NCBI RefSeq assembly: GCF_001428065.1 | Contig: NZ_LMSE01000004.1 | Span: 1 to 64,000, forward strand | Direction: 5' to 3' | DNA from: Nostocoides sp. Soil756 | Lineage (GTDB): Bacteria > Actinomycetota > Actinomycetes > Actinomycetales > Dermatophilaceae | DNA: 64,000 nt | Part shown: in pieces, positions 51,017 to 59,427 of the stretch | Position numbering within the stretch: the first letter of the stretch is position 1 | Layout: every line of letters begins with the position of its first letter | Made by a program: the position numbers and the translations under genes | The notes under the pieces: generated by a model | Told to the model about the DNA's origin: nothing | Seen by the model: only the letters and a program-made list of their open reading frames with translations | The model's database searches: none

Positions 51017-53413
51017 TCACTTCTTGTGCGGTGGCTTCCCGCCCTTGCCGGGTTTGATCGGGGTGGGCTGCGGCTGGGGTTGCTGCTGCTGGGGCGCCGC
51101 GGCCTGGGCCGGCCCGGACGACAGCAGCAGGCCGATGGTGGCGCCCTTGGGGGCAGACCCCGAGGGGCTGGTGCCACCCACGGTGCCGCGCGGAGCGTTG
51201 CTGGCGATGTAGCCGACGACCTTCGCCGAGAACCCGGCGTCCTCGAGGATGCGGGTGGCGGAGGACTCGCTGCGCGCGTAGACGTTGGGGATGTCGACCA
51301 GGTTGCCGCGGCGCGCCTTCTCGCTCGGCGCCGGGAAGTCCTTCACCGGCATCCCGGCGCTCAGCTTCTTCATCGTGGCCGCCCAGACGGGGGCCGAGAC
51401 GGTCCCGCCGAACACCTCACGGAAGCAGCCGTAGTCGCCGAAGCACTTGCCGTTGAGGGAGTAGAGCTCGCCGTTCTCGTCGGCCACCTTGAGGTTGCCG
51501 ATCCACACCGCCGTGGCCAGCTGCGGGGTGTAGCCGACGAACCAGCCCTGGTTGTGCTTCTCGGTGGTGCCCGTCTTGCCGGCCGCGGGGCGGGCGTCGA
51601 CGTTCCAGGCCCCCTGGGCGGTCCCGCCGCGACCGAAGGTGCCCTGCAGCAGGTACGACACCGCGTTCGCCGTGTCGGAGGAGATCACCTGCTCGCACTT
51701 GGCGGCCGGGAAGGTGATCGCCTTGCGGTCGGGCGTGGTGATGGAGGCGATGGGGCTGGGCTCGCAGTGCTTGCCACCGGCCGCGAGGGTGGCGTAGGCG
51801 CTGGCGAGGTCGAGGGGAGTGGTCGTGCCCGATCCGAGGGTCGCGTTGGAGATGCTGCGGTAGATGTCCTGGCCGTTGGCCATGTGGACGCCCATCTTCT
51901 TCATGGTGTCGAGCACGTTGCACGGCCCGACGTCGATGGTGAGCTGCGCGGCCCAGGTGTTGATCGACTTCGAGATGCCCTCGGCCAGGGTCATCTGGCG
52001 GCCGCCGATGGCGTAGTCGTTGGTGACCCCCCACGGCTTGTCGGCCCCGCAGGGCGCCCCGACGACCTTGTCGCTCTTGAAGACGTACTCCTTCTTGGCG
52101 GTGGCGAAGGGGACGTAGATCTTGCCGTCGAGGGGCATGCCCTGCTCGAGGGCGGTGACCAGGCCGAAGACCTTGGCGGTCGAGCCGAACTGGTAGCCGT
52201 AGGGGCCGCCACCGTAGACCTTGTCGACGTTGAGGTTGGTCTGGCTCTTCTCGAAGTCGGTGGCCTGGACCATCGCCAGCACCTTGCCGGTGCCCGGCTC
52301 GACGACGCTGATGGCGCCGCCGAGGTTGCTCTTGTTACCGATCGGCACGGCGCGCTCGATCTCGGTCTGCGCGGCGTTCTGCATCGTCGGGTTGAGCGTG
52401 GTGCGGATGGTGAGGCCGCCCTGGTTGATCCGCTTCAGGCGTGCCTCGGGGGTCTTGCCCAGCACCGCCATCTGCGGCGAGTGCTGCAGGTAGGCCATCA
52501 CGTAGGCGCAGAAGTAGGGGCGGCTGGAGCGGTGGCACACGCCCTTGACCGGCTTCTTCTTGATCATCTTCGCCACCGGGACCTTCTTGGCGGCGGCGAC
52601 GTCCTTGGCGGAGGCGAACCCGAGCTCCTGCATCCGGGTGAGGACCACGTCGCGGCGGGCCTGGGCCTGCTCGGGGTTGAGCAGCGGGTTGAAGGCCGTG
52701 GGCTGCTGGACGATGCCGGCCAGCAGCGCGGCCTGGCCCACGTTGAGCTCGCTCGCGTGCACGCCGAAGTAGTTCAGGGCCGCGGCTTCGACGCCGTAGG
52801 CCTGGTCCCCGTAGTAGACGAGGTTGAGGTAGCCCTCGAGGATCTGGTCCTTGGTGTAGTTCTCCTCGACGTTGACCGCGTACTTGAGCTCCTGCAGCTT
52901 GCGGGCGTACGACTTCTCGGTCGCGGCCTCGGCGGCGGCCTTGTCGCCGCGGCGCAGCGCGTTCTCCTGGAGGGTGACCTTCACGTACTGCTGGGTCAGG
53001 GTCGAAGCACCCTGCACGTCGCCGCCCTGGGCGTTCGAGACCACGGCGCGGGTGAGGCCACGCAGGTCGAGGCCGCCGTGCTCGCGGAAGCGGGCGTCCT
53101 CGATGGCGATCTGGGCGTTCTGCATCGCCAGCGAGATCTTCTTCAGCGGGACGATGATGCGGTTCTCGTCGTACGGGTTGGCGATGAGGTTGCCCTGGGC
53201 GTCGAGGATCTTGGACTGCTGGGCCAGGGGTGAGGCCTCGAAGTCGCTCGGGAGGTCGTTGAAGAAGTCGACGCCACTCTTGGCCGCCTGGCCCGTCGCC
53301 CCGATCGCGGGCACCGCCAAGCCGGCCACCAGCAGCCCCGCGACGGTGCTGAGGACCACGAAGCCGAGGAGGAGCCGCAGTACGGCAGGGATGTTGTGGG
53401 CTCGTCCGTCCAT
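51017..53413 (-). CDS. ponA2: class A penicillin-binding protein, PonA2-like
   Basis: A 798-residue bifunctional peptidoglycan synthase. After a short cytoplasmic tail and one membrane helix (about residues 12-38) comes the GT51 glycosyltransferase domain (EDARFREHGGLDLRGLTRA and GASTLTQQYVK), then the transpeptidase with FGSTAK (SxxK serine), SKSINTW (SxN) and GKTGTTEKHNQ (KTG), one PASTA domain (LVDIPNVYARSESSATRILE) and a Pro/Gln/Lys tail. It acts outside the membrane. It is divergent from the whiB4-like gene, as ponA2 is from whiB4 in mycobacteria. Confidence 0.93.
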   Translation of the reverse strand: MDGRAHNIPAVLRLLLGFVVLSTVAGLLVAGLAVPAIGATGQAAKSGVDFFNDLPSDFEASPLAQQSKILDAQGNLIANPYDENRIIVPLKKISLAMQNAQIAIEDARFREHGGLDLRGLTRAVVSNAQGGDVQGASTLTQQYVKVTLQENALRRGDKAAAEAATEKSYARKLQELKYAVNVEENYTKDQILEGYLNLVYYGDQAYGVEAAALNYFGVHASELNVGQAALLAGIVQQPTAFNPLLNPEQAQARRDVVLTRMQELGFASAKDVAAAKKVPVAKMIKKKPVKGVCHRSSRPYFCAYVMAYLQHSPQMAVLGKTPEARLKRINQGGLTIRTTLNPTMQNAAQTEIERAVPIGNKSNLGGAISVVEPGTGKVLAMVQATDFEKSQTNLNVDKVYGGGPYGYQFGSTAKVFGLVTALEQGMPLDGKIYVPFATAKKEYVFKSDKVVGAPCGADKPWGVTNDYAIGGRQMTLAEGISKSINTWAAQLTIDVGPCNVLDTMKKMGVHMANGQDIYRSISNATLGSGTTTPLDLASAYATLAAGGKHCEPSPIASITTPDRKAITFPAAKCEQVISSDTANAVSYLLQGTFGRGGTAQGAWNVDARPAAGKTGTTEKHNQGWFVGYTPQLATAVWIGNLKVADENGELYSLNGKCFGDYGCFREVFGGTVSAPVWAATMKKLSAGMPVKDFPAPSEKARRGNLVDIPNVYARSESSATRILEDAGFSAKVVGYIASNAPRGTVGGTSPSGSAPKGATIGLLLSSGPAQAAAPQQQQPQPQPTPIKPGKGGKPPHKK

Positions 53414-53496
53414 GGGCCCCAGGGTAACGCGGGCACCTGAATGGGTCGGATTCCGAAGGCTCGCGACGCACCGGTCGGTCGGGGGAGGGCCCGCAT

Positions 53497-53548
53497 CGTC
53501 CGTTCGGCGGGGTGCTCGACCGTTCGGTGAGTGCGTCGACCGGTTCGG
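53497..53548. promoter_or_regulatory. three 20-bp-spaced repeats in the ponA2-whiB4 divergent region
   Basis: CGTCCGTTCGG (53497), CGACCGTTCGG (53517) and CGACCGGTTCGG (53537) begin exactly 20 bp apart, two helical turns, so all face the same side of the DNA. They lie about midway in the 227-bp gap between the divergent genes. A cooperative regulator site is the natural reading; the protein is unknown. Confidence 0.5.
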
Positions 53549-53640
53549 ACGATACCTGGGGCCGGGTCCGCTGCCTACGGTTTCAGTAGGTCCTCACCCA
53601 CCGGTGGGGACACGGAACGGAACGGCGAAACGAGGTGGAC

Positions 53641-53961
53641 ATGAGCATCAGCCCCGATGTGGTCGCGGACGGCCACTGGGTCACGGAGTGGGCTCCGCTC
53701 GGACGCTGCGCGGGCACCGACCCCGACGCGCTCTTCGTCCAGGGCAAGGCCCAGCGCGCGGCCAAGGCGGTCTGCAAGGGCTGCCCCGTCGTCGCCGAGT
53801 GCCTCGCCGACGCCCTCGACAACGGCACCGAGTTCGGTGTCTGGGGAGGGATGACCGAGCGCGAGCGCCGGGCCCTCCTGCGCCGCCGCCCCGACGTCAG
53901 GTCCTGGACCGCGCTCCTCTCGGCCGCCAAGGCCCAGAACGCGGAGACCGCGATCGCCTGA
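53641..53961 (+). CDS. whiB4: WhiB-family Fe-S regulator, WhiB4-like
   Basis: A 106-residue WhiB protein. The four cluster cysteines are C23, C45, C48 and C54 (CKGC core), followed by the GVWGG turn at 66-70 and a basic tail RERRALLRRRP that binds DNA or sigma factor. The assignment to WhiB4 rests on its position next to ponA2 and the ArsA-like pair, as in M. tuberculosis. WhiB4 there is a redox-sensing repressor. GAGGTG precedes ATG 53641. Confidence 0.87.
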   Translation: MSISPDVVADGHWVTEWAPLGRCAGTDPDALFVQGKAQRAAKAVCKGCPVVAECLADALDNGTEFGVWGGMTERERRALLRRRPDVRSWTALLSAAKAQNAETAIA

Positions 53962-53974
53962 CCCCCCCCAAACT

Positions 53975-54054
53975 CCCCGGCGGGACCGACCACCCCCTGC
54001 AGCCAGTCGTGACACCCCCTGCAGTCACGAGTGGTCCGGTCGGTCCCGCCGGGG
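53975..54054. terminator. bidirectional terminator between whiB4-like and ArsA-like genes
   Basis: 17-bp perfect arms CCCCGGCGGGACCGACC (53975-53991) and its complement (54038-54054), followed by TTCTTC. The 46-nt loop holds an inner hairpin TCGTGAC/GTCACGA and two copies of CACCCCCTGCAG (53991 and 54013). Confidence 0.75.
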
Positions 54055-54126
54055 TTCTTCATGTCCGGGGGCGATCCGCTGCTCGCGGCGCCGCCCGGGC
54101 CGCCCGGGCCGCGAGGCCGCGGGGAG

Positions 54127-55287
54127 TCAGCCGGCCAGCGCCGCCGCGACCGTGCGCAGCCCGTCGAGGTCGTGGATGTCGGTCGCGCCGGCCGGGACCG
54201 TCGAGACCCGTACCCCGGGGTGCGAGGTGACGAACCGCGCCACCCGCGCCTCGTGCCGCGTGGCCACCTCGGCCAGGTCGGCGTGCAGCCGCAGCAGCGA
54301 GGCGGTCAGCCCCGGCCCGGGGCCCTCGTCGAGGCGGTCGTCGAGCTGCTCGGCCGCGGCCTCGGCCCGGGAGCCGCTGAGCCCCGGGGCCGCCAGCACC
54401 TGCATCCGGTTGACGACGACACCGGCCAGTGGCATGCCTTCGGCCTCGAGCCGCTCGACGAAGTAGGTGGCCTCGCGCAGGGCGTCGCGCTCGGGCGCCG
54501 CCACCACGACGAACGCCGTCGAAGGCTCCTTGAGCAGGGCGTAGGTGACGTCGGCGCGCTCGCGGAACCCGCCGAACATGGTGTCGAGCGCCGCCACGAA
54601 GGTCTGCACGTCCTGGAGGAACTGCCCCCCGAGCACCCTCGAGAGGGTGCTGGCCGCGAGGTTCGCGCCGAACGAGAAGACCTTGAGGTAGGCCTTGCCG
54701 CCGGCCTTCGCCGGCGCCATCAGCAGCCGGATGAAGCGGCCGTCGAGGAAGGACCCCAGCCGCTTGGGTGCGTCGAGGAAGTCGAGCGCCGACCGGCTGG
54801 GCGGGGTGTCGACGACGACGAGGTCCCAGGTGCCGTCGCGCTCGGCCTCGGCCCGGAGCTGGCCGAGCTTCTCCATGGCCATGTACTCCTGGGTGCCGGC
54901 GAACGAGCTGGACACCGCTGTGTAGAAGGGGTTCGCGAGGATCTGGGCGGCCTTCTCGGGGGTCGAGTGGGCGAGCACCACCTCGTCGAAGGTGCGCTTC
55001 ATGTCGAGCATCATCGCGTCGAGGGAGCCCCCGGCCTCCTCCCCGACGCCGACCACGGGGCGCGGGGTGTTGTCGAGCTCGGTGAGGCCGAGCGACTGCG
55101 CCAGGCGGCGCGCGGGGTCGATGGTCAGGACCACGACGTGGCGCCCCATCTCGGCCGCCCGGACGCCGAGGGCGGCGGCGGTGGTGGTCTTGCCGACCCC
55201 GCCCGAGCCGCAGCAGACGATGATCCCGGTGTCGCGGTCGGCCAGCAGCGCGTCGACGTCCATGGGGGAGGGGAGCGCGCGGGCCAT
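54127..55287 (-). CDS. ArsA/Get3-type ATPase, second of a pair
   Basis: A 386-residue ArsA-family ATPase. The deviant Walker A GSGGVGKTTT is at about residues 27-36, switch I includes LTIDPARRLAQSLGL and switch II VVVDTPPSRSALDFLDAPKR. The arsenite-binding Cys of classical ArsA are not apparent, so arsenic export is unlikely; the mycobacterial homologues (Rv3679/Rv3680 pair) form a complex. The start overlaps the stop of the partner gene by one base (TGATG). A strong terminator separates it from whiB4. Confidence 0.88.
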   Translation of the reverse strand: MARALPSPMDVDALLADRDTGIIVCCGSGGVGKTTTAAALGVRAAEMGRHVVVLTIDPARRLAQSLGLTELDNTPRPVVGVGEEAGGSLDAMMLDMKRTFDEVVLAHSTPEKAAQILANPFYTAVSSSFAGTQEYMAMEKLGQLRAEAERDGTWDLVVVDTPPSRSALDFLDAPKRLGSFLDGRFIRLLMAPAKAGGKAYLKVFSFGANLAASTLSRVLGGQFLQDVQTFVAALDTMFGGFRERADVTYALLKEPSTAFVVVAAPERDALREATYFVERLEAEGMPLAGVVVNRMQVLAAPGLSGSRAEAAAEQLDDRLDEGPGPGLTASLLRLHADLAEVATRHEARVARFVTSHPGVRVSTVPAGATDIHDLDGLRTVAAALAG

Positions 55288-56294
55288 CAGCGCACCCCCT
55301 GCTCGGCCAGTTCGTCGGCCAGGACCGACACGCCGCCGTCCTCGGTGCCCCCCGGCAGCGACGGCAGCCGCAGCACCGGGTGGCCGAGGGCTGCCACCTC
55401 GTCGGACAGCTCGGTCTCCAGCGCCAGGCGAGCGGCGAGGTCGCGCCCCTCGGCGACGAGACCACCGACCGTCCTCGCCCCGTTGCGGACCCCCACCAGG
55501 GCGAGGTCGGCCCGCACCCGCTCCTCTGCGTCCTCGCCGGTCAGCGCGGCCAGCCCGGGCCCGGCCAGCACCGGCTCGCGCACCTGGTTCACGACCACGG
55601 CGCCCACCGGGAAGCCCGCCGCCACCAGTTCGGCGACGGCGTCGGCGCTCTCCTGCACCGGCATCTCCTCGAGCAGGGTGACGACGTGGACCCGCGAGAT
55701 GCGGTCGCGCAGCATCCGGGTGATCGACTCGGCCTGCGCGTGGATGGGGCCGACGCGGGCGAGGTCGGCGACCTGCTCGTTGACGCCGAGGAAGCGGGCG
55801 ACCCGGCCGGTGGGCGGCGCATCGAGGACGACGGCGTCCCAGACGTGGGCGCCCTGGCCGCGGCGCGAGCCGTCGGTGCGCCCGACCGCCTCGTAGACCT
55901 TCCCGGTGAGCAGGACGTCACGCACCCCCGGGGCGATGGTGGTCGCGAAGTCGATGACACCCATCTTCTCGAGCGCGCCCCCGGCCCGGCCCAGCTTGTA
56001 GAAGGTCTGCAGGTACTCGAGCAGGGCGGCCTTCGCGTCGACCGACAGCCCCCACAGCTCGCCGCCCGAGGGGTCCTGGACGAGGCGGACCTCGTCGGTG
56101 CCGAGCGGGGGCACCCCGAAGGTCTGGCTGATGCCCTGCCGCCCTTCGACCTCGACCAGCAGCACGCGCTGGCCCTGCCGCGCCAGCGCCAGGCCGAGCG
56201 CCGAGGCCACCGTGGTCTTGCCGACCCCGCCCTTGCCGGTCACGACATGCAGCCGGACGCCGTCGAACGCGTCGTCCAAGGGGGGCGTGGCCAT
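55287..56294 (-). CDS. ArsA/Get3-type ATPase, first of a pair
   Basis: A 335-residue ArsA-family ATPase. HVVTGKGGVGKTTVASALGL (about residues 16-35) is the P-loop, with LLVEVEGRQGISQTFG and AVVLDAPPTGRVARFL as switch regions. It is shorter than its partner, with which it shares about the same domain order. Co-translation by the TGATG junction supports a heteromeric complex. ATG 56294 lies 33 bp after the hydrolase gene stop on the same strand. Confidence 0.88.
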   Translation of the reverse strand: MATPPLDDAFDGVRLHVVTGKGGVGKTTVASALGLALARQGQRVLLVEVEGRQGISQTFGVPPLGTDEVRLVQDPSGGELWGLSVDAKAALLEYLQTFYKLGRAGGALEKMGVIDFATTIAPGVRDVLLTGKVYEAVGRTDGSRRGQGAHVWDAVVLDAPPTGRVARFLGVNEQVADLARVGPIHAQAESITRMLRDRISRVHVVTLLEEMPVQESADAVAELVAAGFPVGAVVVNQVREPVLAGPGLAALTGEDAEERVRADLALVGVRNGARTVGGLVAEGRDLAARLALETELSDEVAALGHPVLRLPSLPGGTEDGGVSVLADELAEQGVR

Positions 56295-56326
56295 AGCGCC
56301 AGGGTATGGCGCGGGGACGGGCGCCC

Positions 56327-57094
56327 TCAGCGCAGGGTGAGCTCCTCGATCTCGGCGAGCACCAGCAGGTAGGCCGAGTGCTCGGGGTCGACGAGGTCGA
56401 AGTGGTCGGCGCCGCGGGCCAGCGCCGTGGTCAGCGGCGCCCCGGCCGGGCGAGTGGCCGCGTACGCCTCCACGACCGAGGGCGGCACGACGTCGTCGTG
56501 CTCGCCGGAGACCAGGGCGGCCGGGGTGGTCAGGCGCTGGCGGGCCGGGTCGGCGGCGGCCCACGCGTCGGGCACCTCGTCCGGGCTGCCGCCGAGGAAC
56601 GCGCGCGCGGCGTCGCTGCCCAGGTGCTGGCGGTCGGCCTCTCCCAGGTCGGCGACCGGGCCGAGCCCCACCACGCCGTGCAGGCCGGGGCAACGCTCGT
56701 CGGAGGCCAGCCAGGTGACCAGGTGTCCGCCGGCCGAGTGTCCCAGGAGGACGAGGGTCTCGGGCAGGTCGGTGTCGGCGACGACCGAGGCCACCCGCGC
56801 CAGCAGCGCGTCGCCGGTGCCCGGCCAGCCGCCCCCGGGCATCCCGGTGCGCGGGTACTCGAGGTTGGCGACGTGGAACCCGTCGCGGGACAGGGCGGTG
56901 GCGAGCGGGGCCAGGTGGGCGCGGTCGTAGTGCGGGCGCCAGAAGCCGCCGTGGACCAGGCCGACGGTGACGCCGCGCGCGCGGGCGTGCTCGGGCTCCC
57001 ACACGTCGTAGACGTCGGTCTGCTCCGGGCCGGTGACCTCGGTGCGGTCGGGCTGCCGGGCGGGGCGGGACAGGACCTCGGGCTCGTCGCTCAT
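56327..57094 (-). CDS. alpha/beta hydrolase (kynurenine-formamidase-like fold)
   Basis: A 255-residue alpha/beta hydrolase. VGLVHGGFWRPHYDR is the oxyanion-hole HGGxW motif, GHSAGGHL at about residue 122 the nucleophile elbow, Asp in SGEHDDVVPP and His in GADHFDLVDP complete the triad. The HGGFW motif resembles arylformamidase-type esterases, but the substrate is not determined. Its -10 (TACGGT) ends 7 nt before ATG 57094, so it is probably leaderless. Confidence 0.85.
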   Translation of the reverse strand: MSDEPEVLSRPARQPDRTEVTGPEQTDVYDVWEPEHARARGVTVGLVHGGFWRPHYDRAHLAPLATALSRDGFHVANLEYPRTGMPGGGWPGTGDALLARVASVVADTDLPETLVLLGHSAGGHLVTWLASDERCPGLHGVVGLGPVADLGEADRQHLGSDAARAFLGGSPDEVPDAWAAADPARQRLTTPAALVSGEHDDVVPPSVVEAYAATRPAGAPLTTALARGADHFDLVDPEHSAYLLVLAEIEELTLR

Positions 57095-57139
57095 CCCGGC
57101 CACCGTAGTCCCCGGGCGCGCGCCGGTAGGGTGAGCCGC
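57095..57139. promoter_or_regulatory. back-to-back leaderless promoters
   Basis: Within 45 bp, TACGGT on the minus strand (57107-57102) and TAGGGT on the plus strand (57127-57132) each end exactly 7 nt before an ATG (57094 and 57140). This is the geometry of actinobacterial leaderless transcription starts. Neither gene has a ribosome binding site. Confidence 0.55.
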
Positions 57140-57292
57140 ATGCAGAAATGGGAGTACGCGACCGTTCCGCTCATCGTGCACGCGACGAAGCAGATCCTCG
57201 ACCAGTGGGGCGAGGACGGCTGGGAGCTCGTCCAGGTGCTCGTCATGCCCGAGGGCAACCTCGTGGCGTACCTCAAGCGGGCCAAGGGCTGA
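57140..57292 (+). CDS. DUF4177-like small protein
   Basis: A 50-residue protein beginning MQKWEYATVPL and continuing with QWGEDGWELVQV, the DUF4177 pattern of aromatic residues followed by G-W-E-L. Function is unknown. It is probably translated from a leaderless transcript and lies 2 bp before the RidA-family gene. A comparable small gene (Rv3678A) occupies the same place in M. tuberculosis. Confidence 0.8.
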   Translation: MQKWEYATVPLIVHATKQILDQWGEDGWELVQVLVMPEGNLVAYLKRAKG

Positions 57293-57294
57293 GC

Positions 57295-57768
57295 ATGGGA
57301 GCCGTCGAGCAGCGCCTCGTCGAGCTCGGGCTGACCCTGCCCGAGGTGGTCCCGCCCCTGGCGGCCTACGTGCCGGCCGTGCTCGACGGCTCGCGCGTCT
57401 ACGTGTCGGGGCAGGTCCCGATGGTCGACGGCGCGCTGCCCGAGACGGGCCAGGTCGGTGAGCTCGTGGGGCTGGTCACGCCCGAGCGCGCCCAGCAGCT
57501 GGCCGCCGTCTGCGCGCTCAACGCCATCGCGGCCATCCGGTCCGTGGTCCCCGACCTCGACCGCGTCGAGCGCATCGTCAAGGTCACCGGCTTCGTGGCC
57601 TCCGACCCCTCGTTCACCGGGCAGTCGGGCGTCATCAACGGCGCCAGCGAGCTGTTCGCGCAGGTCTTCGGCGAGGCCGGCCGGCACGCCCGCTCGGCCG
57701 TCGGCGTCGCCGCGCTGCCCCTCGGTGCGCCGGTCGAGGTCGAGGTCATCGCCCACCTCAAGGACTGA
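57295..57768 (+). CDS. RidA-family protein
   Basis: A 157-residue YjgF/RidA-superfamily protein of the longer actinobacterial type. AAYVPAVLDGSRVYVSGQVP is the conserved N-terminal strand and HARSAVGVAALPLGAPVEVE the C-terminal one, with Arg in HARSAVG in the place of the substrate-binding Arg. It is only distantly related to the RidA at 8207. Imine deamination is inferred; longer members are poorly characterised. Confidence 0.88.
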   Translation: MGAVEQRLVELGLTLPEVVPPLAAYVPAVLDGSRVYVSGQVPMVDGALPETGQVGELVGLVTPERAQQLAAVCALNAIAAIRSVVPDLDRVERIVKVTGFVASDPSFTGQSGVINGASELFAQVFGEAGRHARSAVGVAALPLGAPVEVEVIAHLKD

Positions 57769-57772
57769 CCCG

Positions 57773-58480
57773 GTGCCGGGGGAGGTGCTGAGGGTCCCGC
57801 TGCGCGGTGGTCTGCGGGCCACGGCCGACGCGTGGCTGGCCCGCGGCGCCGACGCCGAGATCGCCGAGCCCCGGCCGGCCGCCACCGTGATGCTCGTGCG
57901 CGACGGCGCGTCCGGTCCCGAGGTCTACGTGCAGCGACGGGTGTCGACCATGGCGTTCGCGCCCTCGATGGTGGTCTTCCCCGGAGGCCGCGTCGACCCC
58001 GCCGACCACACGCTCGACCCCGCCACGCCGGGGCTGGCCGACCTCGCGGCGCACATGGGGGTGACGCCGGAGGCCGCCGCGCCGTTCGTGGCCGCCGCCC
58101 TGCGCGAGGTCGAGGAGGAGTGCGGCGTGCGCGTCACGGCCGCTGACCTGCGCGGGCGCGGGCACTGGGTGACGGCCGCCTTCGAGCCGCGCCGCTACGA
58201 CACCTGGATCCTGGCCGCCGCCATGCCCGAGGGGCAGGAGGCCGCCGAGACCAGCGGCGAGTCCGACGGCCACGGCTGGGTGCAGCCGGCCGACGCGCTG
58301 CGCCGCGCGGCCGCGGGCGAGGTGCGGATGATGCCGCCGCAGGTGTGGGCGCTGGAGGCGCTGCGGGAGTTCGCCGACGTCGAGGCGTTCCTGGCCGACC
58401 GGCCGCTCATCGCGCGGGTGGCGCCGGTGCTCGAGGTCGACCCCGACGGCACCCCGGTGCTGGTCACCGTCTTGCCCTGA
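57773..58480 (+). CDS. Nudix-domain hydrolase
   Basis: A 235-residue Nudix protein. The Nudix box is spread over VVFPGGRVDPADHTL and AALREVEEECGVRV, with the REVEEE core that binds magnesium. The insertion between the two parts matches NUDT19-like CoA or acyl-CoA diphosphatases, though substrate is not certain. The start is GTG 57773, 5 bp after the RidA stop, so the two are probably cotranscribed. Confidence 0.83.
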   Translation: MPGEVLRVPLRGGLRATADAWLARGADAEIAEPRPAATVMLVRDGASGPEVYVQRRVSTMAFAPSMVVFPGGRVDPADHTLDPATPGLADLAAHMGVTPEAAAPFVAAALREVEEECGVRVTAADLRGRGHWVTAAFEPRRYDTWILAAAMPEGQEAAETSGESDGHGWVQPADALRRAAAGEVRMMPPQVWALEALREFADVEAFLADRPLIARVAPVLEVDPDGTPVLVTVLP

Positions 58481-58587
58481 GCCCGCGCGGGCGCTGCGAC
58501 CGGAGGAGGGGCACTGGAGCGGGGTGTGCCAGGCGTGGTGGCGCTTCTGCCCGTCGGTGTCGCGCCCGCGGCACCTACAGTGACCGG

Positions 58588-59427
58588 ATGAGCGCCGCCC
58601 CGCCGCCCACCCCGCCCGAGCCCTGGGCCGGTGGACCGGTCACCGAGCGGGCCCACTGCGTGCTGGCGCCCAACCCCGGGCCGATGACCCTCGACGGCAC
58701 CAACACCTGGGTCCTGCTCGAGCCCGGCTCCACCGAGGCCGTCGTCGTCGACCCCGGGCCGCACGGCGAGGAGCACCTGCGGGCGGTGGTCGCGCACGTC
58801 GAAGCCCGCGGCGCCCGGGTCGCCCTCACCGTCGTGACCCACGGCCACCACGACCACGCCGAGGCCGCCCCCCGCTTCGCCGAGCTGACCGGCGCCCCCA
58901 CCCGGGCCGTCGGCCGGGGCCACGACGACCTGGCCGACGGCGACGTCCTGCGGGTCGGAGGGCTCGAGGTGGCCGTCGTCGCCACCCCGGGCCACACCGC
59001 CGACTCGGTCTCGTTCGCCCTGCCGGCCGACCACGCGCTGCTCACCGGCGACACCGTGCTGGGCCGTGGCACGACGGTGGTCGCGCATCCCGACGGCGAG
59101 CTGGCCGCCTACCTCGACAGCCTCGAGCGCCTCCAGGCCCTCACCGGTGGGGGCGGGGTCACCGCGATCCTGCCGGGGCACGGGCCCGTGGTCCCGGACG
59201 CCGCCGCCATGGTCGCGTTCTACCGCGTCCACCGCGCCGAGCGCCTCGAGCAGGTGCGTCAGGCGCTCGCCGACGGCGCGGCGGCCGAGCCGGATCCGGT
59301 CGAGGGCGTCCTGCGCCGCGTCTACGCGGCCGTCCCGGAGAGCGTGTGGCCGGCCGCGCGGATGTCGATCCGCGCCCAGCTCGACTACCTGGGCGTCGGG
59401 GGAGGCGTCAGCGGGCCCGGCGCCTGA
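58588..59427 (+). CDS. metallo-beta-lactamase-fold hydrolase
   Basis: A 279-residue MBL-fold protein (LACTB2-like). Metal ligands: THGHHDHAE (about residues 85-93), [15 protein letters not shown] and [20 protein letters not shown] at the N-terminus is typical of this subgroup, which includes ribonuclease-like and thioesterase-like enzymes. TACAGT ends 6 nt before ATG 58588, so it is probably leaderless. Its 3' end overlaps the end of the crp-like gene by 20 bp on the opposite strand. Confidence 0.88.
   Translation: MSAAPPPTPPEPWAGGPVTERAHCVLAPNPGPMTLDGTNTWVLLEPGSTEAVVVDPGPHGEEHLRAVVAHVEARGARVALTVVTHGHHDHAEAAPRFAELTGAPTRAVGRGHDDLADGDVLRVGGLEVAVVATPGHTADSVSFALPADHALLTGDTVLGRGTTVVAHPDGELAAYLDSLERLQALTGGGGVTAILPGHGPVVPDAAAMVAFYRVHRAERLEQVRQALADGAAAEPDPVEGVLRRVYAAVPESVWPAARMSIRAQLDYLGVGGGVSGPGA

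Noticed and set aside
54127-56294. An arsenic-resistance operon based on two ArsA-like ATPases
   Set aside because: No arsB, arsC, arsR or metal-binding Cys triad; the conserved neighbourhood is that of the mycobacterial whiB4-linked ATPase pair.
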